From: Alistipes sp.
GTDB lineage: Bacteria > Bacteroidota > Bacteroidia > Bacteroidales > Rikenellaceae
Length of the DNA: 64,000 nucleotides
Reading direction: 5' to 3'
Assembly (NCBI GenBank): GCA_017937765.1
Contig: JAGBCY010000010.1
Span: forward strand, 26,941-90,940
Both the position numbers and the translations under genes were made by a program. Numbering within the stretch: position 1 is the first letter of the stretch; every line of letters begins with the position of its first letter. Shown in pieces: positions 44,683 through 54,121 of the stretch. The notes beneath the pieces were generated by a model. That model had not been told where the DNA came from. It did not search any database and was given only the letters and a program-made list of their open reading frames with translations.

Positions 44683-44753
44683 GGAAATAATTTTGGAGTG
44701 TGAAAATTTTAACACAAATATTTTTAAATTTTTTTACAATTATCCGATAAATT

Positions 44754-45818
44754 TTACAAAACGGCCTCAAATAGCCTTGCCACGCCACTGGGGATAATGC
44801 TGTGAAGCTCAGCCTCCGTAGGAGGGGAGCACCTTGCGGTGAGACGTTTTATGAAGAGTGAGGCCTTGCGACATACCTCGCAGGAGGTGGTCGAGGCCAT
44901 TATCTCGCGGTTAATCCTTAGGCTTCGGGCATCGAGGTTGGCACTGCCGAGAATGGCAATACGATCGTCCACAAGGGCGAGCTTGGCGTGAACGAAGGCG
45001 TTGCGTAGCACGAGGAGCTCGATGCCGAGGCTCGCAGCTTGGCGTAGGTAGTGGCGCGCGAGGTGGTCGATGGCCCAGATGTCGCACCGCTCGGGGAGTA
45101 TAACCCTGACGCTAACACCCCGCCTAACGGCCGAGGCAAATAGGTCGAGCGTCGTACGCGGAGGAAAGAAGTAGGGTGTTGTTATGGTGAGCGAGTGTTG
45201 GGCGCGCTCTATGGTGTCGTGTAGTAGCCGTTGCATCGCCTCGCCCGCGTCGCACTCCGACCAGTGAAGCGAGGGGCTGATGTTGCTATCGGGAGAGGGG
45301 GCTACGGTACGAATGCCCGCGGCAGTCAGGTAGTCGTAGTCGAAGAGTGCGCGGAGCGATGCCACGGCCTCGCCCGAGAAGCGCAGCTGGAGATCGTGCC
45401 ATACGCCGAGATGGTTGCCTACGGCGTAGCGGTCGGCGATGTTGATGCCGCCGATGTGCGCAATGCGGTTATCTACGATGGTCATCTTACGGTGGTTACG
45501 GCTATGACCTATGATGCTCGTGGTACGGATGTCGACACCTGCACCCTCCATTCCCTCGCGCAAGGTTCGTGGTAGCCCTCGTGAGCCGAAGCCGTCGACA
45601 AGGAGTCGGACGCTGAGCCCTTGCCGAGCCTTGCGCCGCAGTATGTCGCAGAGTAGCTGTCCGGTGCGGTCGGGCTCCACGATATAGAACTCCGCGTCGA
45701 TGCTCTCGCGAGCGTGCTGGATGTCGGCGATGAGGTTGCTGAAGATTGTCGCGGGTGTTGTTAGTAGCTGTTGGTGTAGCTTTTTCGCCCTATTAAAATG
45801 AAACATTGTCAAAACCAT
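44754..45818 (-). CDS. Phospholipase D-family protein (cardiolipin synthase-like)
   Basis: About 354 residues from the ATG at 45818 (MVLTMFHF; 45806 also possible; the frame opens at a GTG at 45851). Two HKD motifs: [21 protein letters not shown] (His-x-Lys-x4-Asp) and [36 protein letters not shown] and [10 protein letters not shown] are typical of bacterial cardiolipin synthases, but the N-terminal membrane helices of Cls are absent, so it may be soluble or peripheral. Divergent from greA. Confidence 0.85.
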   Translation of the reverse strand: MVLTMFHFNRAKKLHQQLLTTPATIFSNLIADIQHARESIDAEFYIVEPDRTGQLLCDILRRKARQGLSVRLLVDGFGSRGLPRTLREGMEGAGVDIRTTSIIGHSRNHRKMTIVDNRIAHIGGINIADRYAVGNHLGVWHDLQLRFSGEAVASLRALFDYDYLTAAGIRTVAPSPDSNISPSLHWSECDAGEAMQRLLHDTIERAQHSLTITTPYFFPPRTTLDLFASAVRRGVSVRVILPERCDIWAIDHLARHYLRQAASLGIELLVLRNAFVHAKLALVDDRIAILGSANLDARSLRINREIMASTTSCEVCRKASLFIKRLTARCSPPTEAELHSIIPSGVARLFEAVL

Positions 45819-45868
45819 ATTTATTTGTAGCAATACCTCCGCTTTAGGCACACTTTATGCCAAAAAAA

Positions 45869-45899
45869 TTTGCCGATTCAAAAAAATGGACTACCTTTG
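45869..45899 (+). promoter_or_regulatory. Promoter of greA
   Basis: TTTG at 45869-45872, exactly 19 bp, then TACCTTTG at 45892-45899. Confidence 0.8.
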
Positions 45900-45966
45900 T
45901 AGTGCATTTCAAAGGGGTTCTAATCTCACAAGGATTGGAATTCATTATTTTTTTATGCTTGTTCGG

Positions 45967-45990
45967 AGCCCGCGATTTGCCGGGTTTTTG
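45967..45990 (+). terminator. Terminator-like hairpin in the greA leader
   Basis: AGCCCG and CGGGTT pair around an 8-nt loop and are followed by TTTTTG, 50 nt before the greA start. The stem is short (six pairs with one G-U), so any termination should be partial. Confidence 0.4.
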
Positions 45991-46041
45991 GTGGCGTTGG
46001 GCGTGTGTAGATGAATAAATATATAAATTATAATTATAAGT

Positions 46042-46518
46042 ATGAGTAACGAAATTATCTACCTCACAGCTGAGGGTATGAACAAACTAAAGGAGGAGCT
46101 CCACCATATGGTATCTGTGGAGCGTCCCGCAGCGGCGGCAGCCATCGCCGAGGCACGCGATAAGGGCGACCTCTCGGAGAATGCCGAGTATGACGCAGCA
46201 CGCGAGGCACAGGGCCTCCTCGAGATGCGTATTGCACAGCTCGAGAGCACACTCTCGAAGGCGCGTATCATCGACGAGTCGAAGATCGACACCTCGAAGG
46301 TGCAGATTCTTAGCCGCGTTAAGCTCCTCAACCACAACGTTAAGCGCGAGGTGGAGTACACCATCGTGTCGGAGAACGAGGCTAACCTCCGCGAGGGTAA
46401 GCTCGCCATCGGCACGCCTATCGCTAAGGCACTGCTGGGTAAGAAGGTTGGCGACATTGTCGAGGTTCAGGTTCCTGCCGGACTCCTCAAGCTCGAAATT
46501 CTTAACATCTCGATTTAA
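46042..46518 (+). CDS. greA: Transcription elongation factor GreA
   Basis: 158 residues, full length. The N-terminal coiled-coil carries the acidic tip (ARDKGDLSENAEYDAAREAQ) that enters the RNA polymerase secondary channel; the C-terminal FKBP-like domain has AIGTPIAKALLGKKVGDIVEVQVPAG. It triggers transcript cleavage in backtracked polymerase. The leader is about 140 nt with a terminator-like hairpin. Confidence 0.96.
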   Translation: MSNEIIYLTAEGMNKLKEELHHMVSVERPAAAAAIAEARDKGDLSENAEYDAAREAQGLLEMRIAQLESTLSKARIIDESKIDTSKVQILSRVKLLNHNVKREVEYTIVSENEANLREGKLAIGTPIAKALLGKKVGDIVEVQVPAGLLKLEILNISI

Positions 46519-46565
46519 CCCAGTAGATCATTGACGACATATCATCTTAGTTGATGACAAAATAA

Positions 46566-46593
46566 ATGGGCTGTCGGTTATCCGACAGCCCAT
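46566..46593. terminator. Bidirectional terminator between greA and GH20
   Basis: Perfect 12-bp stem ATGGGCTGTCGG/CCGACAGCCCAT, 4-nt loop, then TTGTTTT. Confidence 0.85.
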
Positions 46594-46612
46594 TGTTTTA
46601 TCCCTCTTAGGG

Positions 46613-48199
46613 TTACTCTCTGCCCTCGAAGTAGTAGGGTGTGTAGTTCCAGCCGCACGCGTCGTAGAACTTGCGAAGAGTCTCCATACGTGTGCGGATA
46701 GTTGCGGGATTGCGACGGTCCGTGGCCCACTGCACCTCAGACATCGCTGCCAAGCGAGGCAGCAACATCTTCTCGACACGCGCCATAGTAGGCAGATACT
46801 CCGACCACATATTGCACTGAACGCCAATGATATGCTTCTTAGCATCGTCGCTCATACCGGCCAATGGATCCATAGCATATACCTTCTCGAATGAGTTGTG
46901 ACCACCGATATGCAGGCCCTCGCCCTCGCGACTCTTGGTCTGGTAGAAGTCGAAGTAGCAGGGGTTCATCGGCGTCATAACCACGTCGTTGCCGCGCTCG
47001 GCAGCGTAGATGCCGCCCTCAATACCGCGCCACGACATCACGGTAGCAGTCTCCGTAACGCCACCGTCGAGAATCTCGTCCCAGCCAATCATACGGCGAC
47101 CGTTGGCGATGAGGAACTTCTCGATGCGTGCCACGAGGTAGCCCTGCAACTGCTCCTCGTTATCGAGACCCTCGGCCTTCATCTTAGCCTGGCAGTGCTC
47201 GCACACCTTCCAGCGATCCTTCGGACACTCGTCACCACCGATGTGTATCAGCTCCGAGGGGAAGAGCTCGAGGACCTCCTTGAGTACATTCTCCAAATAC
47301 TCGTACGTAGTCTCCTTGCCAGCACAGAGTACCTCGGGCGTTACGCCCCACATTGTCCAGACGTCGACCTCCTGCTCTTGGCATCCGAGCCAGGGGAGTG
47401 CGTGGAGAGCTGCCTGCGAGTGGCCCGGCATCTCGATCTCGGGGACGATGGTGACATATCGCTTTGCGGCGTAATCGACGATGTCGCGAATCTCCTCCTG
47501 TGTGTAGTAGCCGCCATAGGGCTCGCCATCCCACCACTTGGGCTCGAGGCCGTGGCCGATGAGCGTCTCCTTACGCATCGAGCCCTTCTCGGTAAGCTCG
47601 GGGTAGGCCTTGATCTCTATGCGCCAGCCCTGATCGTCGGTGAGGTGCCAGTGCAGGCGGTTGAGCTTATGCGATGCGAGGATGTCGATGTAACGCTTCA
47701 CGTCATCGACCGAGAAGAAGTGACGCACAACATCGAGGTGAGCACCGCGGTAGCTGAACGTGGGCTCGTCGGCGATGAAGCCGTAGGGCACCTTGCCATC
47801 GTTGGTAACGATTATCTGGCGCAGGGTCTGCAAGCCGTAGTAGACGCCAGCCTCCGTACCGCCGATGATGAGGATCTCATCCTCCGATATGGTCATCTCG
47901 TAGCCCTCGGCGGGTATGCAGCTGTCGAGGCGAATCTTGATGCCCTTGCCATTCTTCGCGGTGGGCATAGGCTTCTCCGTGCCGAAGTGGCGTTGCATAT
48001 CCTCGGTGAAACGCTCGGCGGGATTCCAAAGGTTGTCGACAACGACTATGCGTGTCTTAGGGGTCACTGTGTAGTCGCCCTCGGCCGCGATGTCGGTATA
48101 TGCGGGCTGGGGCACGACGTGGAGCTCACGCGCCGAGAGCGCGGGTAGCATAACAATTAGGCTTAACGCAACAAGTGCGATACGAGATAGGTTTTTCAT
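46613..48199 (-). CDS. GH20 beta-N-acetylhexosaminidase
   Basis: 528 residues. SPI signal (LPALSARE). GH20b N-terminal domain (about 25-140), then the catalytic barrel with the Asp323-Glu324 pair in HIGGDECPKDRW. Supporting segments are RGAHLDVVRHFFSVDDVKRY, LHWHLTDDQGWRIEIKAYP and VPEIEMPGHSQAAL. It removes terminal GlcNAc/GalNAc from host or microbial glycans, acting in the periplasm or outside. Its promoter box is at 48234-48241. Confidence 0.95.
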   Translation of the reverse strand: MKNLSRIALVALSLIVMLPALSARELHVVPQPAYTDIAAEGDYTVTPKTRIVVVDNLWNPAERFTEDMQRHFGTEKPMPTAKNGKGIKIRLDSCIPAEGYEMTISEDEILIIGGTEAGVYYGLQTLRQIIVTNDGKVPYGFIADEPTFSYRGAHLDVVRHFFSVDDVKRYIDILASHKLNRLHWHLTDDQGWRIEIKAYPELTEKGSMRKETLIGHGLEPKWWDGEPYGGYYTQEEIRDIVDYAAKRYVTIVPEIEMPGHSQAALHALPWLGCQEQEVDVWTMWGVTPEVLCAGKETTYEYLENVLKEVLELFPSELIHIGGDECPKDRWKVCEHCQAKMKAEGLDNEEQLQGYLVARIEKFLIANGRRMIGWDEILDGGVTETATVMSWRGIEGGIYAAERGNDVVMTPMNPCYFDFYQTKSREGEGLHIGGHNSFEKVYAMDPLAGMSDDAKKHIIGVQCNMWSEYLPTMARVEKMLLPRLAAMSEVQWATDRRNPATIRTRMETLRKFYDACGWNYTPYYFEGRE

Positions 48200-48233
48200 A
48201 TTTTCTAACTAAGGTTTCTAATAATTCGCAACG

Positions 48234-48241
48234 CAAAGGTA
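48234..48241 (-). promoter_or_regulatory. -7 box for the GH20 gene
   Basis: TACCTTTG on the minus strand, an exact match, 35 bp upstream of the ATG. Confidence 0.6.
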
Positions 48242-48334
48242 GCGATTAAATAGCAAACAGACAAGAGGGTCAGATTTAATTATCTCCCGAATAGCGCGTT
48301 TATCGGTTTTCGGTACATCCTTGAAACCTCTACT

Positions 48335-48365
48335 TTGGTCATATTAACCACGGTGGTTGGTCATA
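48335..48365. promoter_or_regulatory. Candidate operator: palindrome between direct repeats
   Basis: TTGGTCATA occurs at 48335-48343 and 48357-48365 (22-bp period). The perfect palindrome AACCAC-G-GTGGTT lies at 48346-48358 between them, in the divergent GH20/LRR-lipoprotein intergenic region. Confidence 0.45.
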
Positions 48366-48404
48366 GTCGGCGATTTTTATGCAGTAGTTTTCGGCTTTTG
48401 TTGT

Positions 48405-48412
48405 TACATTTG
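48405..48412 (+). promoter_or_regulatory. -7 box for the LRR lipoprotein gene
   Basis: TACATTTG, an exact TAnnTTTG match, 88 bp upstream of the ATG and about 40 bp downstream of the candidate operator. Confidence 0.55.
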
Positions 48413-48499
48413 CAGTAGCAGCGTGGCAAATAGCTATCGCTCGGCTAACGGAAAAAAAGGAACAAACATAATAGATTATTAACTTAAAATTTACACAAA

Positions 48500-51400
48500 A
48501 TGAGACGTAAACCGATTATTATTGGTATGCTTGCAGCCATAGCATTTGCGGGTTGTACCGACCTTACTAACTATGAGGAGCGATTTAACCAAGTCGACGA
48601 GAAGGTCGAAAATCTCGAGGAGCGAGTTACAGCCCTCGAGGAGCTGTGCCGTACGATGAATAGCAACATCTCGGCATTGCAGACTCTCGTGGCAGCGTTG
48701 CAGGAGAACGATTGCATCACCAGCGTTAGCCCCATTACCAAAGGTGGCGAGGTTGTTGGCTATACCATCAACTTCGCAAAGGGCGAGTCTATCACCATCT
48801 ATCACGGCGAGGATGGCCGCGATGGCGAGGATGGCACAAATGGTACAAGTGGCGAGGATGGTCGCGATGGCACAAGCCCCGTTATTGGTGTTAGGATGGA
48901 TGACGATGGCATCTACTACTGGACGCTCAACGGCGAGTGGCTCACGAATGAGAATGGCGATAGGGTGCAGGCTTCGGCTACCGATGGCACCGATGGCCGT
49001 GATGGCGCAGATGGCACTACGCCCGAGCTTAAGATCGAGGATGGCTATTGGTTTATCTCCTACGATGGCGGAGCGTCGTGGACGGAGCTCGGCCGAGCAT
49101 CGGGCGAGGATGGCGTTAACTATTGCAACTTCTTCCAGAGTATTACCGAGACCGACGACGAGGTGCTCTTCACGTTAGCCGATGGCTCGACGATTGCCGT
49201 GCTTAAGGAGCGCGCCTTCAGCCTCGAGATTGACACCGATAGGATCGACTACTCGGCCGGCCTTAGCTATGTCATCGGCTTTAGGGTTAACGGTGCTACG
49301 CCCGAGACGACGGTGGAGCTCGTTGCATCGAACGACCTGCGTGCAACGCTCGTAAGCTACGCACTGGAGGATAGTGTCGGCGTGGGTGAAATATGCGTCG
49401 ATATGCCCAAGACGATCGTCGAGCACGCAACCGTAGCGGTGCTTGTATCGGATGGACGTAGTAAGGTGGTTATGAAGTCGATACACTTCGATTACGAGGG
49501 CTGCGATGATATCGAGGATGGAGTCCTTTATATCACCTCGGGCGAGGCTCTCGATTTCCCTGTTGAGGGTGGAACGCTCTCTGTTACGCTCCAGACAAAC
49601 CTTAGTTATAGGGTAGAGCTCGATGCGTCGGTGGGCGAGTGGCTCACGGTTGCCGAGACACGTGCCGAGCTTCGTGAGGAGTGCCTCACGTTTATGGCTG
49701 CGGCAAATGAGGGAGCGTCGCGCAATGGCTTCGTATACCTCATAAATATGGCCGATAACAGCATCGCTCAGACTCTCTACGTGTCGCAGCGCGCCGATAC
49801 CACCCAGCTCGACGAGGTGATCACGTTTGCGGATGCTACGTTCGAGAGCTATATGATCGCCAACTTCGACCTGAACAAGGATGGCGTGTTGTCTCGTGGC
49901 GAGGCCCTTGAGGTGAAGAGTGTCAAGGTTCCGACCTCGGTTGCCGATCTCTCGGGCTTGGAGTATTGCATCAACCTTACGTCGCTTAACTGTGAGTCGA
50001 ACTCGAAGCTCACGTCGCTTAATACCTCAACGCTCGTAAACCTCGAGACGCTTAATATCTACTCGTCGAAGATCACCGAAATCGACCTAAGCCACAATCC
50101 ACGCCTTAGGAGCCTCAACGTGGAGTGGGCGTACCTTGAGTCTCTCGACGTGTCGCACAATAATGAGTTGGAGGAGCTGAACGCCAGATATCTCGACGAC
50201 CTTACAAATTATAGCCTTGAGCTCAAAAACCATCCGAGACTCGAGACCGTAAATCTCTATGCAAGTGAATTTGCGCAGTTGGATGTCACGGGTTGCCCAA
50301 ACCTGTACTACCTGTCGTGCTACTCTAATAATCTCACCGAGCTCGATTTGTCGAAGTGCGAGAAGTTGGAGTACCTCGATTGCTACTACAACAGTCTAAC
50401 CGAGTTGGATCTTACTGCTAATAAGAACCTTATCGAGCTTAATTGCTCGTCGAACAAACTCACAAGCCTCGATCTGCACGCCTGTATGAAGTTGCGTAAG
50501 CTCGAGTTCTCGGGCAACCTGCTTACCGAGGTTAATATGGGTTCTCTGCCATATATTACATCGCTGACCATCAACACATATCATAGGTCTCTCTACACTA
50601 TGAAGGTGACGGGCGAGTTGCTTACATCGCTGACAATCACAAACGATGACGCGAGCAGTATGTTCTTCCTGAATGGCTTTGACCTGGATACCCCTAACCT
50701 TAAGAGCCTTACTGTAAACGGCTACTACCACGCCGTGGCCGACTTCTCGGCAGTACCCACCGTGGAGGCTCTGTCACTTAGTTCGTGCTACGTGTGCGAT
50801 GTCTACTTGGAGAAGAACAAGGCTCTCACATCATTTAGGTTATATGGTGGTAAATATAACCGTGGTCTTGTCGATTATAATAAATACATCAAGTCGTTGG
50901 ACTTCTCGGAGAATACCAACCTCCAGAGCATTACCATCTCGAACGTAGATTTGGAGAGCATCAACGTTAAGAAGTGCAAGTCGCTGAAATCGTTGTCGCT
51001 TAGTAGTGCTTACGTGTCTCCTCTCGACCTTAGCGATATGCCATCGTTGGAGACGATTGTGGCCTATAACAATAATCTCGGCTCGCTCGACGTAAGTGGC
51101 TGTACATCACTTAGTACGATTGAGTGTTACGGTGATAAGCTCACCTACATTAATATGAGCGGTTGTACGTCGCTCGCTACGCTCGACTGTCGCTCGAATC
51201 TGCTCACCGCGCTTAGCGTGCCCGCAAATGTTAGGACCATTGATTGCAGCAGCAACCAGTTCGAGACGCTCGACCTTAGGGACTGCACATCGCTCGAGAC
51301 GCTTAATTGTTACAACAATCAGCTTACGTTGCTCAGAGTTCCCACCGATATTCAGGGCTTGAACTGCAGCAATAACCAGCTCACTACGCTCGACTTAGAG

Positions 51401-51610
51401 GGTTGTGTGGCCGTGAAGTATGTCAATTGCGAGAACAATTTGTTCGAGACGCTCGATGTCAGCCCCTGTGTGGCGATGACCTCGCTTAATTGCAGCGATA
51501 ATAAGTTCCTCAAGATTCTTTATATGGCCGAGGGTCAGTCGATCGAAGGTATCACGTACAGACGTAGCACGAGCTGCATTCCCGAAGCAACGGAGATCGT
51601 TGTGAAGTAG
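48500..51610 (+). CDS. Large LRR surface lipoprotein with coiled coil, Gly-Asp repeats and BACON domain
   Basis: 1036 residues. Lipobox AFAGC (Cys19), heptad-rich coiled coil (about 24-72) with the DUF4988-type stalk, collagen-like Gly-Asp-rich stretches (EDGRDGEDGTNG, about 106-125; TDGTDGRDGADG, about 163-174), beta domain, BACON-like domain (about 340-433, ending YVSQRAD), an EF-hand-like loop DLNKDGVLSRGE (about 455-466), then some 25 leucine-rich-type repeats to the C terminus (YLDCYYNSLTELDL, TLNCYNNQLTLLRV). DUF4988 is also seen at the N terminus of PL29 lyases, but no lyase domain is present. Probably a projecting surface binding protein. Monocistronic. Confidence 0.85.
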   Translation: MRRKPIIIGMLAAIAFAGCTDLTNYEERFNQVDEKVENLEERVTALEELCRTMNSNISALQTLVAALQENDCITSVSPITKGGEVVGYTINFAKGESITIYHGEDGRDGEDGTNGTSGEDGRDGTSPVIGVRMDDDGIYYWTLNGEWLTNENGDRVQASATDGTDGRDGADGTTPELKIEDGYWFISYDGGASWTELGRASGEDGVNYCNFFQSITETDDEVLFTLADGSTIAVLKERAFSLEIDTDRIDYSAGLSYVIGFRVNGATPETTVELVASNDLRATLVSYALEDSVGVGEICVDMPKTIVEHATVAVLVSDGRSKVVMKSIHFDYEGCDDIEDGVLYITSGEALDFPVEGGTLSVTLQTNLSYRVELDASVGEWLTVAETRAELREECLTFMAAANEGASRNGFVYLINMADNSIAQTLYVSQRADTTQLDEVITFADATFESYMIANFDLNKDGVLSRGEALEVKSVKVPTSVADLSGLEYCINLTSLNCESNSKLTSLNTSTLVNLETLNIYSSKITEIDLSHNPRLRSLNVEWAYLESLDVSHNNELEELNARYLDDLTNYSLELKNHPRLETVNLYASEFAQLDVTGCPNLYYLSCYSNNLTELDLSKCEKLEYLDCYYNSLTELDLTANKNLIELNCSSNKLTSLDLHACMKLRKLEFSGNLLTEVNMGSLPYITSLTINTYHRSLYTMKVTGELLTSLTITNDDASSMFFLNGFDLDTPNLKSLTVNGYYHAVADFSAVPTVEALSLSSCYVCDVYLEKNKALTSFRLYGGKYNRGLVDYNKYIKSLDFSENTNLQSITISNVDLESINVKKCKSLKSLSLSSAYVSPLDLSDMPSLETIVAYNNNLGSLDVSGCTSLSTIECYGDKLTYINMSGCTSLATLDCRSNLLTALSVPANVRTIDCSSNQFETLDLRDCTSLETLNCYNNQLTLLRVPTDIQGLNCSNNQLTTLDLEGCVAVKYVNCENNLFETLDVSPCVAMTSLNCSDNKFLKILYMAEGQSIEGITYRRSTSCIPEATEIVVK

Positions 51611-51661
51611 TGGCCCGAGGCGAGCGGTAAGACCGCGATACGCGATAGGATAGTTTAGAAG

Positions 51662-51706
51662 CAAGGGTGCCAAAGTGTGATTGTTGGCACCCTTGTTGTT
51701 TTTTGT
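51662..51706 (+). terminator. Terminator of the LRR lipoprotein gene
   Basis: Perfect 12-bp stem CAAGGGTGCCAA/TTGGCACCCTTG, 10-nt loop, then TTGTTTTTTG. Confidence 0.9.
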
Positions 51707-52156
51707 GTTTAGGGCCCTCGTGCAGTGGTAGGGCAGATGTCGTGCTAACCGTCGAATTATTAGAGAGATTAAGCCCCTAATTTTGCCGTGCGATACCCCC
51801 GAAAGAGTGTTGTTCGTTTGAAAATAATTTCGTATATTTGTGGCGTTTATGGGAATAATATTCCTATATGCTTACATACTGGAAGTGTTTTCGCTTAGTC
51901 TTTGTATGAAAATGTGGAAGTTTTCAATCGCAAGAGGACAACGAATAGCACTCATTCCTTGTATACGTATTGGTGTGGTAACACGTTCTGTGTCACTGCC
52001 CTACGCTATACAGGTGTGGGGTATTGCATCGTTTATTCTTGCACAGGTCTTTCCACAACCTTCATACAGATAGACGGCGAGGAGCTCCACACTTTCTGTT
52101 TGTTTATGTACAACCATTCGGGAGCTCGTGGTAAGACTTTAAGACTACTAACGAAT
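51707..52156 (+). other. Leader region upstream of the peptide/fimbrillin-like operon
   Basis: 450 bp. A TATATTTG box is at 51833-51840. Two overlapping open frames (51840-52073; 51902 running into the 42-residue peptide) have no recognisable protein character, so I treat the region as a long leader of about 310 nt. A direct GGAGCTC repeat (about 52081 and 52122) may help it fold. Confidence 0.4.
51833..51840 (+). promoter_or_regulatory. -7 box upstream of the peptide/fimbrillin-like operon
   Basis: TATATTTG, an exact TAnnTTTG match. A TTTG at 51817-51820 is too close (12 bp) to be a standard -33 element. Confidence 0.45.
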
Positions 52157-52285
52157 ATGTATTTTGCAAAGCACGAGGGTTACATCGCGCCAGAAGTCGA
52201 TGTTTTGGAGATTGTTGTAGAGTGTGGATTTGCGGGCTCAACGCTCGAGGATATCGAGGAGGAGCGTCCCGAGATCGACTGGTAA
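52157..52285 (+). CDS. 42-residue peptide of unknown function
   Basis: Start at the ATG at 52157 (MYFAKHEGYIAPEVDVLEIV). The sequence has a Tyr-x-x-Pro-Glu-Val core, an alternating Val/Ile/Glu segment, then VECGFAGS and an acidic tail ending in Trp. From memory, short Bacteroidales proteins with a YxxPxxxxxE(I/V)xxExGFAxS plan are common and uncharacterised, so I favour a real gene over random ORF. The same frame is open upstream to 51902, but that part lacks this character. It lies 50 bp before the first fimbrillin-like gene with no terminator between. A secreted-peptide or leader role is speculation. Confidence 0.55.
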   Translation: MYFAKHEGYIAPEVDVLEIVVECGFAGSTLEDIEEERPEIDW

Positions 52286-52335
52286 ATGAGAATTACTGTC
52301 AACTCTTTTCACGTAAACTATAATCATTTTATACT

Positions 52336-54093
52336 ATGAAAAAATTTCTGCTATGCGGGGCATTGGTAGCCCTGCTCACGGCTTGTACCACATCGTCAGA
52401 TGTAGATACCAAGCCATTGCGTACGGTCGATGCGCCCACGACGGTTTATGCCGAGTTCGACGACGACGTGACGCGTACCTACGCCAACGAGGACCTGTTG
52501 CTTCGCTGGCACGAGGGCGATGAGATTTCGTTCTTCACCGTGACCTATAACCTGCGCTACCGCTTCGAGGGTCGCACGGGCGACAACAGCGGCTCGTTCC
52601 GTAAGATGACCACACGGCTGGTTACGGGTAACGAGATCCCCACGAACTACGCCCTCTACCCCTATCGCGAGGATACGAAGATTATGGAGGATGGCGAGAT
52701 AACGTTTGAGGCCAGCAACGTGCAGACCTATGCAGTAAACTCGTTCGGCCGTGGTGACAATGTGATGATTGCCACGACGCAGGATTGCAACGACAACGTG
52801 CTCCGCTTCAAGAACGTGGGTGGCTACCTGAAGTTGCAGCTCTTTAGCGAGGCTATGGTGGTCGAGCGCATCGAGCTCCGTGGTAACAATGATGAGCCGC
52901 TTGCTGGTGCGTGCCATATCCGCGGCTATTATGGCGGTGTGCCTACTGTCGAGATGGCCGATGGTGCTACTTCTGAGCTTACGCTCGACTGCTGGCAGAG
53001 CAACCGCGGAGGCTTCCCGACGCTTAGCACGGACAAGGAGCAGCCCACGACCTTCTGGTTTGTGCTGCCTCCCACGACCTTCGAGAATGGCTTTACGGTG
53101 ACGATCTACGACACCGCGGGTAATGCCTACACGAAGAGCACCACGAAGAGCATCGCCATTGAGCGTAATATCGTGCAGCCTATGTCGGCCTTCGACCCTG
53201 CAGCTACGAATGATACCCCCGGCGAGGAGGAGCCTCTCTCTGTGTACAATACGTTCTACAATGGCTATGCAGTAAATATCAATATACCCGAGGAGGTCAA
53301 AGAGCGCGGCAATGCGTTGCGTTATCGTAGTATGTCGCTTCCTCAGTACAACGCTCAGAAGGAACAGATGTCAGAGGTAGAGCTGTTGACATATAATTCA
53401 GGACTTATTGCTACAACGGATGGAGTATACTCTGTTTCTGACCACAATTCAGATCCTATTGCGCCAGGTGAACCTTGTGTATTCTTTATTGGCGAGTTTG
53501 GACATATGGCAGCAGATGAGTTTTTAATCTATGCCGACAATGAGGTTGTGTCAATGTATGGCTCACCCGATGCTTATTGGAACTCTTATATTTGGGGTAA
53601 CCCATTTGGCTCTGAAGGCTACTACAACCCAGTGCTCGACTGGTTGAGCTGGTGTCAGAATGGGTTTGCGAGTAGTCTTGATGAACACTTTACTGGATAC
53701 TTTGAGCGCATCCTTGTCGAGACCAACCGCCCATCACAACTTAGTGGTAATACCAGCATTTTGAACGTAAATGGCTCTGACGGCAGTCATTGTATTGAGC
53801 TTAGACCTACGGATGATGTAGTTGGCTATTTCGTACTTCTTGTGTCGGAAGAGGAGTATATCAATCAGATTTTGCCAAGCATAAACAATATTGAGAGCTA
53901 TATGCAGTGGTTTACAGCCTCGTATGACGCGTTGCTTAACTATGGTGTATCAATTACAAGTGGAGTTAGCCAAATCAACCTATCCGATAGGTTTAGCGTA
54001 GGTGAGAGCGTCCGCGTATTCGTTACCTCATTAGGAAATGGCGAGGGTACATTACAGTCGTTTAACCAAGCAACGTTAATAGTAGGGCAATAA
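52336..54093 (+). CDS. Fimbrillin-like-module lipoprotein 1
   Basis: 585 residues. Lipobox LLTAC. Residues about 30-285 form a fimbrillin-like module: LLRWHEGDEISFF, NYALYPYREDTK, FGRGDNVMIATT, VLRFKNVGGYLKLQLF, TFWFVLPPTTFENGFTVTIYD and IERNIVQPMSAFD. After an acidic linker (TPGEEEP) the C-terminal 290 residues are an unrelated Tyr/Asn/Ser-rich region that I cannot assign. Codon use changes at this boundary (near 53240) toward TCA, ACA, GGA and ATA. The module shares sequence with the next two genes. Probable surface adhesin or binding protein. Confidence 0.75.
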   Translation: MKKFLLCGALVALLTACTTSSDVDTKPLRTVDAPTTVYAEFDDDVTRTYANEDLLLRWHEGDEISFFTVTYNLRYRFEGRTGDNSGSFRKMTTRLVTGNEIPTNYALYPYREDTKIMEDGEITFEASNVQTYAVNSFGRGDNVMIATTQDCNDNVLRFKNVGGYLKLQLFSEAMVVERIELRGNNDEPLAGACHIRGYYGGVPTVEMADGATSELTLDCWQSNRGGFPTLSTDKEQPTTFWFVLPPTTFENGFTVTIYDTAGNAYTKSTTKSIAIERNIVQPMSAFDPAATNDTPGEEEPLSVYNTFYNGYAVNINIPEEVKERGNALRYRSMSLPQYNAQKEQMSEVELLTYNSGLIATTDGVYSVSDHNSDPIAPGEPCVFFIGEFGHMAADEFLIYADNEVVSMYGSPDAYWNSYIWGNPFGSEGYYNPVLDWLSWCQNGFASSLDEHFTGYFERILVETNRPSQLSGNTSILNVNGSDGSHCIELRPTDDVVGYFVLLVSEEEYINQILPSINNIESYMQWFTASYDALLNYGVSITSGVSQINLSDRFSVGESVRVFVTSLGNGEGTLQSFNQATLIVGQ

Positions 54094-54121
54094 ACAAACA
54101 ATTAAATAAATACTTAACACT

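Noticed and set aside
44540-44788. 83-residue N-terminal extension of PckA
   Set aside because: It crosses the promoter box and the structured leader and overlaps the end of the PLD gene; PckA homologues start near [10 protein letters not shown].
48500-51610. PL29-type polysaccharide lyase
   Set aside because: Only the N-terminal DUF4988-type stalk is shared with such enzymes; the rest is BACON and leucine-rich repeats with no catalytic domain.
51840-52073. 77-residue ORF upstream of the fimbrillin-like operon
   Set aside because: No recognisable motif, starts at the promoter box, and overlaps another frame with equal claim. Treated as leader.
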